This document shows, in pieces, positions 36,661-48,638 of a DNA stretch of 64,000 nucleotides; the stretch's first letter is position 1; the number at the start of each line of letters is the position of its first letter. The stretch spans positions 69,133,590 to 69,197,589 of the forward strand of contig JAKTNV010000006.1 of NCBI GenBank assembly GCA_022747635.1. Direction: 5' to 3'. The translations under genes were made by a program, and so were the position numbers. The notes under the pieces are model-generated. The model had not been told where the DNA came from. It saw nothing but the letters and a program-made list of their open reading frames with translations, and did no database searches. This stretch comes from Hetaerina americana (lineage: Eukaryota; Arthropoda; Insecta; Odonata; Calopterygidae).

Positions 36661-39620
36661 CAGTGTGGGTTATCAGGTCAGAGCTGAGAATATTTTCTGA
36701 TGGAGCAGAAATTTGCAGCGGTGAGGTCTTTGTCAATGCAAAAGTCACCTTAAACAGTAAATAACCATTAATAATTATAATTATTTCGACTTCTTAAGTT
36801 TAAATTCCATTTATTCGCAACATATTCATAGGAATACGAGATTAAGTGGCAATGAATCCAATCAAAACTGACCAATATGTATCGATCAGCTTTTATACAT
36901 ACAACATATATTTCCCTCTCATTATCCCTTTCCTCAACAAGGTGCACTTCATCAGTATGCGAGCCTCGACAAAATATGTACCTGATATGAAATATGAAGA
37001 CCATGCTCACAAATTGTCATTGCAATTCACCGTTACGTGTGTGTTCAGACAAATTTATTTAATGAGATTATGCAGAGTACTACGTATTTGTTTCCAGTTT
37101 TTAAATTATAATAAATATAGTTTCAATATCAGATATTTTTAATTTGTTTTGCTATAATTTGAATTCCATGGCAAGTGGCAGGAGAAATATTGCAAAATAA
37201 TACTCAATTGTTCTTTTATGAAATTTGGATAATCAGGGGTGATTTGATTTTTTCACTGCATTTCATACTTCTAAAAATACTGCATTATTAATTAACTAAA
37301 TAATTCACAAACTCTCTGCATCCCTCATGCTGAAAAATGTGATTTCACACAATTATAATGAATAAATATACCAATTAAAAATCATGATTTGATAAAAAAT
37401 ATTCTAGCTTCAATACTCCTAAATGATATATTTTTTTCCTTTTATTCTGTTATATTTCTGGGTGTATAATAATTTGAATTCATGGCCGATTTCTCATATG
37501 ACGCCCCATAGTAATGCACGCACTTACTATATTTTCATGCACCAAGACGAACACAACGCATTCTTGCACCATATTTCCCCAATGTTCCACTCTAATGGGT
37601 GTGCGTGATGGATTCAAATGACCCGTATCATGCCATAAACGAATATTTCTTGGGAAAAATGTTTTTGAGGTGCGCCGGCATCTTATTTTACTAACTTGCC
37701 TTACCGAGTAGTGCCTAATGGCGCTCAGAGTATGTCGCTCTGCGAAAGAGCGTAGAAAAGGATCGGGGAAAGGACTCTACGGAGATCGCCTTGGAGATTC
37801 ATAGATCGGAATATATGAAATTGAGGATTTTTCGGGTGAGTAGAAAAATGAGGTCATATCACGAGCAACTCTCCTCGCTCGCTTTTCGTGGAGTTATCTT
37901 TTTTTCTGCCGAGAAAGTCCAAACTGAAAGACTCCAATTTTCTGCATTGCATGATTTTCTTCGAGATATTTTGAATATTCTCCTATGTATTCAGCTCTCG
38001 AGAGAGAATACCAAGACTTTTGCTATTAATTTTTGAAAAAGAGCAATGCGTCGGGCTAAAACCGATACCAATTCTATATTTACGTTCGCATGAACCAAGA
38101 AGAATTTTCGATGAACGAGGATATATATTAAAGAAATGTTTCAATTGCTTTAAAAGGTAAACTCAGCCCATAAGTTGGCAAAGAACAGTTTATATATCAA
38201 TAAAAGTTCATATTATCCCTGGTCTTCAGACAAATGCCTGCATAGTTTATGGTCCACTGTCTAATGGTAATTCAATGGAGATATTGTAGCAAGGTATGAT
38301 GTCTTAGCGAACTAAATGCAGCAGCTTAAATATTTTCTCCAAGCATAATAATGTTGTAATAATATATTTTCAACAAATTAATCCATGTATTATATCGTGC
38401 CTTGAACAGATATAGAACTAAAAAAAATAATTTAAAGATGATTATACGCACGCGTATCTTTATCAGTCAACAAAAATTACAAGAATAACCGTAGTATAGA
38501 AAATATAGATTTTATTTTTTTAATGAATTTATTTTTCTCCAATTGCGTAGTTTTTGGGTGAAAGGCCGGCGAATTTAATGGAATAAGGTCCACGGAATAG
38601 GAATTTTAGTAGTATTTCTCTACTTCCCTATTCAGCATAACCAATAATTTCCATGAAGGTACTGAAAAATCAACTATTATACTTTGTGCTGAAAAACAGG
38701 AAAATCCATTAATGTAATATTTCTCATGCACAGCGCACGTGTAATTCACATATTTTTGCTAGTCCAGATAATTTATCGTTCAGCGCAGTATTGATTTATG
38801 TCAGTAGACGGATAGATAACATCGTAGAATAAAATATGAATTTGAATAAGATTACGGTTTTTCGAAGTTTTGAAGCGAAATAAAACTTTGCAGCAGAATA
38901 TCGAGTAAAATACATGCAAAATTCGTATGTTTGGAATCTAAAGTCTGCGTGTCAACGTAGCGTGACGGCTGATATGAAAGCAGCCGTAGAAGTGATTTAA
39001 CACGAAACAGTATGAAAAGGTTCCCTGATCTGATATGTCGTCGCCATAGAAACGAGTTCATAATATATAGAAGGCCCGAATAAAACCTGGTTTTTTGGTC
39101 GGATAAAAGTTCCATTCTTCGGTAGGGGGGAAAATATTGGCTGGTCAACTTCTGATGTGTCGATACATAAAATTCAAAAACGGCATCGGCCATCGTATGT
39201 AACACATATCCATATTCCACTAAACAGTCTGGTTCGTCCTTAACGTATCTATCCAAAGAGAAACGAAAAGTGGACAATTATGCGTTTGCGTTAAAAGTAG
39301 ATATATGAATGCACATTTGCAAGGACATTAAGAGTTTTTGCGGACGATTTGAGCCACTTACAAAAGTAGAATGCATCATTTGCTTCATAAAATCACATTT
39401 ATCCCTAAAATGGATCTGGATATAGAATGAAATTACTACTTATTGAGTCCTAAAAAAGTAATTTTGTAAGTTTTGGCGCAAGAAAATCACGTTTGGAAAC
39501 GCGAGTTTCAAGCCTAAAGAAATGAAAAACTTCGCGAAAGTCGCCAATTATTGCGGAGAAGTTCTCCAAAGCTAGAACTCGTCAAATATTGCAGAACTTA
39601 TTTAAAAAATATCCTGATTC
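36661..39620. other. AT-rich stretch without recognised genes
   Basis: The longest frame is 141 codons on the minus strand (38852-39277). Its translation has no recognisable domain, signal or repeat. AT-rich context with no CpG enrichment argues against a promoter nearby, but an exon cannot be excluded. Confidence 0.45.
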
Positions 39621-39627
39621 GACAGAA

Positions 39628-39669
39628 ACACGCGCGCGTGCGCGCGTACACACACACACACACACACAC
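39628..39669. repeat. Perfect alternating purine-pyrimidine tract (CG/CA microsatellite)
   Basis: A run of CA, then CG repeats, TG, CG repeats, TA and CA repeats, with purine and pyrimidine alternating for 42 bases without a break. Such tracts can adopt left-handed DNA under supercoiling. Confidence 0.85.
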
Positions 39670-39869
39670 CTCCACAGGGAACAAAGAACGCGCGAATTTA
39701 TGGAAATGAATCGTTGCGAAATACTTCGCGGAACGGTGAATACCCGAATGGAAATCATCCGCTTCAGAATCGGCTCCTCCCCTCTCCCATGTACAGTACG
39801 CACACATTCACAGCCCAACACCTCCACACAACACCCACACACACGGCCGCACGTAAATTTCTGAGGAAA

Positions 39870-40500
39870 TCGTTCCACCTAACTCACCTTCCTCCTTTCT
39901 CCAACAGCACGCCCACCTTTAAAGCCTCCATTTTCCCTTCCCATCATTCTGCTCGCGTCTCTACCGCACGTGGTATGCCATTCTATTCACTTTTCCCTTT
40001 CTCGCCCCCCCCTCCCTCCCTCACTCCCCCCCTGCATCGACACTCCACTCCCGCAATTTCTACGCTTCCTCCGCCACCTCCCTTCCCCGTTTCCCCTCCC
40101 AATCCCCCAATTCTCGTAACCTATTTACGTCCTTTCCCTTCAAACCTACCCCCCGCCACCCACCCCTCCTCCACCATTCAACCAACCCGCAAAAATCCTA
40201 AGCCTCAACTGGGCCCTTCGTCCAGGACCTCCACCCATCCACCTCGGAGAGCCCATCTCCCTCATCCTCCCACATCCGCTCTCTTCCACTACAGTTCCCT
40301 CGCTGCCACTTCCCATCCCTAGAGAAGGGAACGGAAAGGCAAAAGAAGAGAAAATGACACATCTTCTCATCCCCACCCCTTGCACTAACTTACTATTACT
40401 GCCTTCACCGCACTCGTAAAAGCCCAAAAATCCTCACACACACACACACACACACACACCCTGCCCCCTTCCCCTCCCTACTGAGGTTGCCTCAATTTTA
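39870..40500. other. Pyrimidine-rich island
   Basis: C-rich plus strand. A 202-codon frame at 39714-40322 is proline/serine/threonine-rich and starts in the preceding CA-rich segment. I treat it as compositional. Confidence 0.6.
40435..40458. repeat. (CA)12 microsatellite
   Basis: Twelve uninterrupted CA units. Confidence 0.9.
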
Positions 40501-42354
40501 TACTCCAGTCGCCCTGTAAAAACTACTCCTCATGAATTCCCAACCCACGGTCCTACTCTCCCCCCCACCAACCATCATCGTCAGGCCACGCTCGCTGGGT
40601 GAGGCGGGCCCAGTCAGCGAATGGATAGAAAAACTGAGCGAGTCAAGCACCCGCCTTAAATCCACATCCACAGTTTGGAGAGGAATCCCGTGTACGCTGT
40701 CACGGGCCAGCTCGGATATTTCACGAGAGAGCAAAATTGAGAATCCTAATTGTCCAGCGAGTTAAAACAACTACCTGGCGATTAGGGCGGAAAATGGAAG
40801 GCGAAGTGACTGCGAAACATCCTTCAACACACACACCCATGCATAAAATGGAAATTAATAACTAAGTGTCATGGTTGTGAAGGTCTTCTGCACATCCATT
40901 ATGTAGAAAAATAATATCTCTACATGGGAATATGATTGTCCATGGCATCTCAGCGACGCAAACCAGGCAACCGCAAAAAAATTCATTGCTGGTTCATTTT
41001 AGGGTAAAGAAGTTATTAAATAAAAAATCTGAAGAAGTGATAGTGGGAATTGTGGTATGTTTAGAATGCATTTTAAGTTCGTTAAATTAATGTAAGACTT
41101 TCTATTCCTTTCAGGTTCACTGCTATAGTCGGAAGTCGGAACTCGATTTTTATGTAGTTTCTAGCATGTGTGTTTTTATGCTAATTGAGTTTCCAGAATT
41201 GGCTATGGATGATAATAGCATATCGTAACAAGGTAGAATCAGAAAAATCAACTGTTAACATTCGAGGTATAAAATAGAAATTATATTATTCTTGCAGATA
41301 ATTTCCAAAAAAAAGTCTTTCAGACCAAACCAATGAATTTAACTCGAATGTTTATCAACTATATTCCTATTTACATACTTTTACAATTATCTGCAACTTC
41401 TGAAAGGAATACTCATTGCAACTACTTAGGAAAACAGCAAAACGGAAAACAAGCTACTCAATCATTCCCGAAAATACGCAGACAAGATTTTTAATAGTAT
41501 AAATTGCCAATTAACATGCGTGTATAAAGTGTCTCCCAACTCATAAAAATTCATTTTGTTTACCATTAGTATAAAACTTGTAAAATGTTATTAGTGCATT
41601 CTGATTATCCCTAATTAAAAATGGTGGTCACTTTTTGGCTCTGATTTGAATTAATACCTCAAAATGAAACAATGGCCAGTTAAATATGTGGAGGGTCTTA
41701 TTATCTTGGTAACCCAAAAGCCGTGAGTCACAATTCTATCTAAATAATGATGCACATCTCGTAATCTGGTAATTTTTGCTTAAGATTATATGCCGGTGCA
41801 AAATGACTATGGAATAGCAAATTCGCTACGGTACTAACTAAAATTCTTATCCTATCTCATAACTCTAAACCAGCTTGCGATTTTAGAAATTTACATTTTC
41901 ATTATGAATAGGACTATTCTCCCGAATAACGAATGCTTCGATCAAAAGGTTTATTTTGATAATTTTATCGGAACATTCGATCAATGATCTAATATATACA
42001 AGCAGATATCAGATGGATAACTCATTGTTATTGTGCATATTAGAGACTTCATAACTTCAAAATCATCATTAAATCTGATGAAATTCAGCAAGAAATGTTC
42101 ACGGAATTGTGCCCAAACGGGTTCTTAATTGCCATCAAAGACACACTGCAAAAAAAACTTATCGTACTAAATATGAAATGTTAACGAAGATTTATATATT
42201 TTTTTAAATAAAACTAAAATTGTTTTTTTTGTATTTTGTGGTAGAGATCTTGTGTTATACATTTTTCAGTGCATTATTTTTCCAGTGTTAATTTTTTTAT
42301 TTCAGTGTAATTATGTTATTTTAATATGAAGTGAAATTGAAAAAATTCTTTTAC
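40501..42354. other. Mixed-composition patch then AT-rich stretch
   Basis: Bases 40530-40770 have balanced composition and open frames on both strands (77-78 codons), with no family match. From 40800 the sequence is AT-rich and featureless. Confidence 0.4.
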
Positions 42355-42790
42355 CAAAGAGACGCTAGGAAGAGACAACACGTAATGATATTCTACCAAT
42401 AATATGCAAAAAAATAATTGAGGGAAAATTTAATATGGAGCGTAGTTTTATCTGGTTGAGAAACTTGGTCGTTTAGGCTAGAGGATTAGTGTGGATATAA
42501 AGGTCTTTGAGATGTTGGTGTGCAGAAGAATGGAAAATGTACAATATGCAGAAAATAAACAAGTGATGAAGTTCTCGTAAGTAATTTAGGGTAAGGGACG
42601 GATCTTACGAAAATGCAAAAGACAGTAGGACCAGTAGGTGTAGCAGATGCTGAGAGGTCATGGAATGCTTAGCACTGTAATCGTTGGAAGAATGCTGGGA
42701 AACTGAGGTTGACGGTGGAAAGGAATAGGCATTTTTGATGAAATCAAGGGAAGTTAAAACAATAGAGGACTAAAGAATCAGTTATTGTTA
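42355..42790 (+). mobile_element. LINE family 1, very decayed 3' fragment (copy F)
   Basis: Follows the complement of copy B in order: AATTTAATATGGAGCGTAGT (copy B ACTTTTATATGGAGCATAGC), a GAGAAACTTGGTCGTTTAG block, then AGATGTTGGTGTGCAGAAGA encoding EMLVCRRMEN, a GTGATGAAGTTCTC block for NEEVL, AGGTCATGGAATGCTTAGCA for the MLKTV region and GAATGCTGGGAAACTGAGG. No frame is open for more than about 25 codons. It ends with AATAGAGGACTAAAGAATCA where copy B has the end of its ORF. Confidence 0.65.
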
Positions 42791-45345
42791 CTTGCAATAT
42801 AGGGTCTAAGTTTTGTTTTGCCATTGTAGTAAGGGCTTTGAAGTACTGTAGTGTGAAATTACCGTGTTCATCAAAAACTTACCCTAATACCGTAGACTGC
42901 CACTAATAAATAAAAACAAGATAAAGTTAAAAAAAAACAAATTGATAAATCATGATAAAATGATATTAATTCAAACATAAGATTACCTACACACGACATA
43001 GCTGTAAATCTTTGAAATTAGCAGTAAAGTAATGTGTTGATTAAAATTTGGAGTATTTTTCATGTCACTCCCTTGAATTTACGGAATTTTTTTTTCTAAT
43101 CGGTCAAGTGAAAGATAAAGGACCTTATGGATCAAAAAAATTTTACTGATCTAAGTGAAGATTTTCTCAAGTAAATTTACTGCTCTGAGCATCTACGAAT
43201 GGTCACTAACCGTCCACGGAAGATTCATTTCATATATTGTATTGTCACCGCCACATTGCCAAGACGTGGTGGTGCCACGTCTTGGCACAAGATATCTAGG
43301 GGCTATATTAATACTTTAATGAGCAAATTGAAAACTCTGCATTATTTTTAAACGAGTTTTACTTTTTTAATATATTTTACTGTTGAATAAGTCGTCACTA
43401 ACACCCTTTCTACGTTCATTTAAGTTTCAACAATACCCTCCCAAGGAAGAACAAACATTTTTTAAAGGTGCAGGCTATTCATAAAGAAATGAAAATTACC
43501 AGATTTTAAATATTATTAAAATATATTACGCTTTCGCGGATTAGAAAAGCCTTAAATTTCGTATTTGTGCTTCATATTGGTGATTTCGGTTAGCAAAATT
43601 CACATCTTTTAGCTTAAAGTTTACATCTTTTACTATTCTTAAAAAAAGCATCATTTTTGGTGCTACGGGCCGGCATATTATCGTCAGATAACTCAAAGGT
43701 GATGGAGGAAGTTCCTATTTTGATGAGATTACCGTTCATTTCTTCTAATATTACGTCACAGGAGGGAAAAGGAGGGAGGATAGGGAGGTACAAAAGTGGT
43801 TTACGATATAAAAGCCGAATGAAGAATAACTGGTAACCCAGTTTAGTGTAAATAATAATTTCGTTCTTTCCCCGATGAATCACTTCCTCTTCGTAGGTAA
43901 ACTGAACTCTGTCTAACTTTCTTTCGATCGCCCTTGGCGTCCCTCCTTTCCTCTTCGAGATCCTCGGAAAGATTTGAAGATTATAACACTATTATAATGA
44001 CACTGTGGAATCATATCTATACCAATAAAACTGCACTGTGTTAAAACGCGGTATTTTCATTTTAATGGGAGGTATGTTTCCGAATATATATTTTAAAAAA
44101 GTTGCCATAAAGACATTTTAAAAATCATTGCAAGGTTTCGTTAACACCACTTAAGTTGTTAAGCGTGGTTGGAATTAATACTTAGTCAGGCGTTAATTAT
44201 CATTACAAATCCATAGAGTATCTTTTTAATTTTTTCTAGAAAGTCAATGCGGGATTTTGATTCAGATTTACGTCATTCTTTGATAAAAATAAATTATGAC
44301 GTAGAAATTCGGTCAGTAAGTATGATGTAATAAGAAGAGTTTAACTATTTTTTTACTAAATCAGATAAAATTAAATTCGAGTCATGTTTGTGCTAACCAC
44401 AGCAATATATTTACGACTTCGGTCAGTGAAACAGAAAAAGAGCGAAATTAATATAAAAGTTGAACAACCAATTTTTATCCGTTATGAAGTTAAAATATTT
44501 GTCCCTTAAGTAGACAATTAAAAATATATAATTTAAAAAGGATGGCAAGTAAAATTCCGATATAAAATTACATTATGGTATTATAGAAGTGTTTACTACA
44601 AGTATGAAACTAAAAATAAAAATGAATACTTTATTTCATTACTTATGTTACAAAGTTATTAATATGGATAATAAATAATGTTTAGTCAATGTATGGTGTA
44701 GATATCCAAATTACTTAGCAAAGTAAAAAATGGATTTTAGGACTTCTTTCCGAAATATTTAAGTGTATAATATGTTATCCAATGTAAGATATATCCAACA
44801 ATCTAATATAGAACGTGAAAGGTCACATTTTTAAAATTAATAATTTTGGGTATGACATTGCATGTCAGTTATTATTTCGTCAAAGTAATTTCATACCTTC
44901 CCCTGCTAAAGAGGAGGGAAAGTTTGAATACATCTGCGAATAATCTCAGAGGAATAATTTATGAATATTTTTTTCTAAATTTTAAGGTTATAATATATGC
45001 ATTGTAAAAAGTACTGGTATCTGAATAATTCTTGTATTTGGGCAATAGTATACTTTTTATTACAAAAACCTTTCATTTTTGGCGCATATTTCCAAAATAC
45101 GTCTAATCATTTACGCATCATATTTCATTATAAAAATGATACTTCATTTGTATCATTTCTCTATGGCAAACTCTTTTTCTAAATAATTTGATCAGTTTCA
45201 AGTAACTCTATCCTGGAATAGCTTAAGGAGAATTGGTTTTTATACCAACGCATTGATCTTTCCATAGCATCTTTTTATTGTCCAACGGAAAAATAAAACC
45301 AGAAGATTGATTAAGACCGTTGACAACGGATGATCACTTCATAGC
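42791..45345. other. AT-rich stretch; one strong hairpin
   Basis: Contains the 13-bp hairpin at 43257-43287. An 89-codon minus-strand frame (43614-43883) has no recognised domain. Confidence 0.45.
43257..43287. repeat. Perfect 13-bp hairpin, 5-base loop
   Basis: Arms TGCCAAGACGTGG and CCACGTCTTGGCA around TGGTG. The arms are GC-richer than the flanks. No T-tract follows, so it is not a simple terminator. Confidence 0.8.
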
Positions 45346-45870
45346 GTCAATTCAGAGCAATCCTATCTCGCAATATAGACCATGTGAACATCACATGGTT
45401 TGGAAATTCGGGCCAAAATATGAACTGCCCCTGAGCCTCGCCATTCATGGGATTGGAAGGCGCCGCCGAATGGTACGCCAGCGTGTTATACTGCCTCCGC
45501 CTCATTCCTGAGGGCGACACGATACCAGAATGGGATCTACCCATTCTCACCGAAGCCAAAGCCCCAACCCCGATCCCGATCGCTCCCAGCCCAATTCCAA
45601 CATGCCGGCGCGATTTTAATCCCGCACCGTCCCACACTAGATTCCAATTCATCCATATCCCTGAAACATGCCTCCACTTGAATGCCCAGCGCCAACACTC
45701 CCACACACGGCGTCTCACCCTCTTCCCTCCTCCGTCAACGCTTCTTAACCAATTTCTCATTCCTTCATCAAAAAGCTTACCTGCCTTTCTCTATTTCCTC
45801 CGACTTACAATTATGCATGGGTTTCTTTACCTTGCGTCAATCTCTATCCCTTTGTCTCCCTTCTAAATTA
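45346..45870. other. GC-richer segment open on both strands, unassigned
   Basis: Minus-strand frame 45347-45760 (137 codons) includes a glycine/alanine-rich hydrophobic run GIGLGAIGIGVGALASV; plus-strand frame 45447-45866 (139 codons) begins EGAAEWYASVLYCL. Both have near-normal amino-acid balance over their first 60-80 residues, unlike the pyrimidine islands. I recognise neither, and at most one can be real. It could be an exon, a transposon piece or chance in a GC-richer patch. Confidence 0.3.
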
Positions 45871-46994
45871 TTGAGAGCTGAATTCCAGACGCATGAGACC
45901 TGTTATTTTGAGAACACCCAAATTTTATAACGGATTCTATGGTAAACCAGAAACACTGTTTTCAATAGAATTTTCGGTTAAACACCAAAATTTCTTTTTC
46001 CATCGCTATTCTTTTCTACTAACACCCCTCCAAAGGTTATTGTAACGTCATAGAATCAATTCTCAAAGAAGCAAAACAATTATTTTTATAATTAAGGCTA
46101 TTGAAAATGAAATGTAGATAATATTTTAGCTTTTTACTACCTGATTGACAGAAAAAAATCTACTTTTTATCCGAGAATTTCAAACTGAAATATATGGCTG
46201 CGTATTCTGTATACGCCTCATGTACATGTAATGGTTAAAAAATATTTCATTCTACAATTCGAACAGAGTGAAAATATAGGAATTAAGTATTGAACCAGCA
46301 GATTGTTATTAGATAATAACCACTTTCATAGTTTGTTATGGTACCTATAATTGCTCCATGATTTGTTTAATAATATTCGAGCTACCTGATATCCAACAGT
46401 AGGCCATAGCGTATAAGCCGTCGTCTTGAATAATGAAAGGAACCAAATAAGTTATTATCGCTTCCTTTCAGAACATGGAAACATGGGCGGGCAAAGTTTG
46501 ATATAGATACTGTACCTATTAGATACTTTCGGGGTCATTATGATTGGATTGGACACCAGTTCTCGCACATTGAGCCCACTGCGGCCGGGGTTCAATTACT
46601 TCAGTGCGGCAACTTTCAATTTTTCCAATCGAAAGCTGGAGAGAAGTATATACCTTCCAACCTCGTATCTTATCCATCATCCTTCACCCTACATTTTATT
46701 CTCCACCCCAAGACACTAATACACGACCCGGAGAACCCATATCCCACGCTCAATCTCCCGAAAGAAAAACTTTCCTTCCGTCCTTCGACATTTTTCCGAA
46801 ACATTCGACAACATTCTATAAGTATTCTGCACATTCCTTCGATCACCACAGCCTCCGTCCTCCCCGCTCCAATTCACCTCTCGTCGCCCAACCACTTGAA
46901 ACTTCGCACCCATACACGTGTACGCAAGAAAACACACACACACACACACACATGCAATTTCTCTTCATTTCTCCCTCACTTAGGTTGCCTAAAA
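45871..46994. other. AT-rich then pyrimidine-rich stretch
   Basis: AT-rich to about 46550, pyrimidine-rich 46600-46930, then a (CA)10 microsatellite at 46933-46952 immediately before the CpG-rich island. Confidence 0.5.
46933..46952. repeat. (CA)10 microsatellite
   Basis: Ten uninterrupted CA units. Confidence 0.9.
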
Positions 46995-47420
46995 CGACTG
47001 CAGCAATTATGCAAATGGGGCGCCGCCTTCCCGGTGCATCCGACCGCTGATGCGGACCACGACCAAGACTAATGCCCCCGGGAGGAACGCGGGGGTAACG
47101 GATGGGGTAGAGAGAAGATGAGACGTGCGAGAGGGAAACGAAGAGAAAATAAGGTTGAAGGGTTGAGTATTGGGCGTTTACTCCTCCCTCCGCTTGGCCG
47201 CTGGCTGCGTTCTGGGCGGCGTAAATGCCTCCGATTCCCCGCCGCAACGGCGCGTGGTCTCAAAAGAAATTCGTCCGCGCTTAGCTTGAGTCTTCCTCGT
47301 TCGGCGGCCCGGCCATGGATGAGCCGAAAAAAGAATGGCCGACCCTAGACTTGCGGTTTCAGACCCGTGGGCGAGTTAAAGGGGGCCTTTGGAGCGCCGA
47401 GGAATAATTTGAGCTCGTAA
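46995..47420. promoter_or_regulatory. CpG-rich island, candidate promoter or first exon
   Basis: By hand count about 40 CpG dinucleotides fall in roughly 400 bases, against one or a few per 100 bases in the flanking DNA, and GC content rises well above the surroundings. An octamer-type site ATGCAAAT lies at its edge (47009-47016). Within it an ATG in a strong initiation context (GGCCATGG, 47315-47317) opens a 30-codon frame starting MDEPKKEWPTLDLRF and ending at TAA 47405-47407. No transposon similarity was seen, unlike most of the window. It may be a promoter with 5' exon of a host gene on either strand, or an unmethylated remnant of something else. Confidence 0.35.
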
Positions 47421-47722
47421 ACCAGGGCCGAAAAATTATACGAAAGTTATTGCTTGATACGGCACTGCTCGTGAAAGTAGGTTAGATATTCGCTCCCCAA
47501 AACTAGTATTAATTTTCATAGAATTCCATTGATTTACAATGCATGAGCCAGAAACCCGCTCCATAGTACGTAATATGGATGATATATTATCGAATTTATA
47601 TGTGCGGCACATGGACGTGATCAATTTTGCATATTTGTAATTTTAATTTAGATTTTCCAGAAAAAAATATGTCAAAGTTACAAATTACATATACAAGAGA
47701 TTTACTGTCTTTTAATGTGCAT
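47421..47722. other. Unassigned spacer
   Basis: AT-rich sequence between the CpG-rich island and the mariner element; nothing recognised. Confidence 0.4.
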
Positions 47723-47752
47723 GGTAAGATCAAAAAGTAGTAGGACCGAATT
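47723..47752 (+). repeat. Mariner left terminal inverted repeat
   Basis: Begins GGTAAGATCAAAAAGTAGTA; pairs with 48609-48638 at 26 of 30 positions. Confidence 0.85.
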
Positions 47753-47909
47753 TCTGTAGCACGAACAGAGCAATGGATGGGGGTCGGAACACCTCTGCGT
47801 GGTAGTGCCTTCTAAAGAGACCAATATTTTTTCGCCGCCCGCGGGCAAGCGGAGAGTTACCACGTAGATTTCAGTGAACCTATGTTAAGAAGTATCGTCG
47901 CATTCCACG

Positions 47910-48560
47910 ATGGAGAAAAATCTTGAGGAGCGCTAAACCATCATATTCTGCGTCAAACTTGAGAAAACCGCGACGGAGACCTTCGAAATGATTAAGTATG
48001 CCTACGGGAATGCTGATGAGTCGCTCAACAGTGTTCGAGTGCCATAAGCTGTTCCGGGATGGGCGGAGATCGTTGAAGACGACCAGCTCGTCCGTCAGCT
48101 TCAAAGATTGATGAAAATGTGGTGAAAGTGAAGGCGCTCCTGAATTCAGACCGGCGCACAAACATTTGTCTGATTATTGATGAGTTAGGGATTTCGTACG
48201 GTAGCGTCCAAAAAATTACTACCGAGGATTTGGCCAAGTGAAAGGTGTGCGCCAAATTTGTGCCAAGAGTCCTTAGTGATGAACAAAAGGTGAATCGCGT
48301 GCAAATTTCCCAGGAAACTGAGACCCCCCCCCCCCTACAATTCAGATATGGCACCGCCAGACTACTTCCCTCTTTTTTCGTCTCAAGCGGGACCTCAAGG
48401 GAAACCGATATAGCTACGTAGAAGACGTCCAACGGGCCGTGATGACATCTCTAAAGGGGTTCCCAGAAAGGCACTGCGCGTATGTCTTCCAGAAGGCGTA
48501 CGCGCAGAGGGATTCGGGTTATACGCATCGTGTCAAAGCACAAGGGTGTTATTTGAGGAA
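47910..48560 (+). pseudogene. Mariner transposase relic lacking the catalytic centre
   Basis: The likely original start is the ATG at 47910 (MEKNLEER). The N-terminal helix-turn-helix DNA-binding half is recognisable up to about 48320, with several frameshifts and stops. The C-terminal part after the poly-C junction keeps the motif with the third catalytic aspartate (APPDYF) and a degraded RLKRDLKG-NRYSYVEDVQ block. With the first two aspartates deleted it cannot have been active in this form; the element may have been mobilised in trans while its ends were intact. Confidence 0.8.
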
Positions 48561-48608
48561 TACTAAGGATTTGTACCGATTACGTAGTTCAATAAAAAAA
48601 TTTAAATG

Positions 48609-48638
48609 AATTTAGTCCGACTACTTTTTTATCTTACC
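48609..48638 (-). repeat. Mariner right terminal inverted repeat
   Basis: Its complement begins GGTAAGATAAAAAAGTAGTC. Confidence 0.85.

Larger units (their letters stand above)
47723..48638 (+). mobile_element. Mariner element, internally deleted
   Basis: A cut-and-paste DNA transposon of 916 bases. Terminal inverted repeats of 30 bases (47723-47752 and 48609-48638) match at 26 positions and begin GGTAAGAT. Inside is a mariner transposase relic: FCVKLEKTATETFEMIKYAYG, then HKLFRDGR, then DENVVKVKALL, DRRTNICLIIDELGISYGSV and KVCAKFVPRVLSDEQKVNRV in shifting frames. After a 12-base C-run (48324-48335) the protein resumes near its end with NSDMAPPDYF and RLKRDLKG. The central section with the first two catalytic aspartates is missing (roughly 350-400 bases by comparison with the usual 1.3 kb). 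The TA duplication expected at the target is not visible at the ends. Confidence 0.88.

Noticed and set aside
38852..39277. 141-codon minus-strand frame
   Set aside because: No domain, signal or homology recognised; frames of this length occur by chance in a 64-kb window read in six frames. Left as unassigned sequence.
39714..40322. 202-codon plus-strand frame
   Set aside because: Starts in CA-rich sequence and runs through a C-rich island; the composition explains it.
46540..46610. tRNA- or SINE-like B box (GGTTCAATTAC at 46589-46599)
   Set aside because: No convincing A box at the right distance upstream and no cloverleaf; a single 11-mer is not enough.
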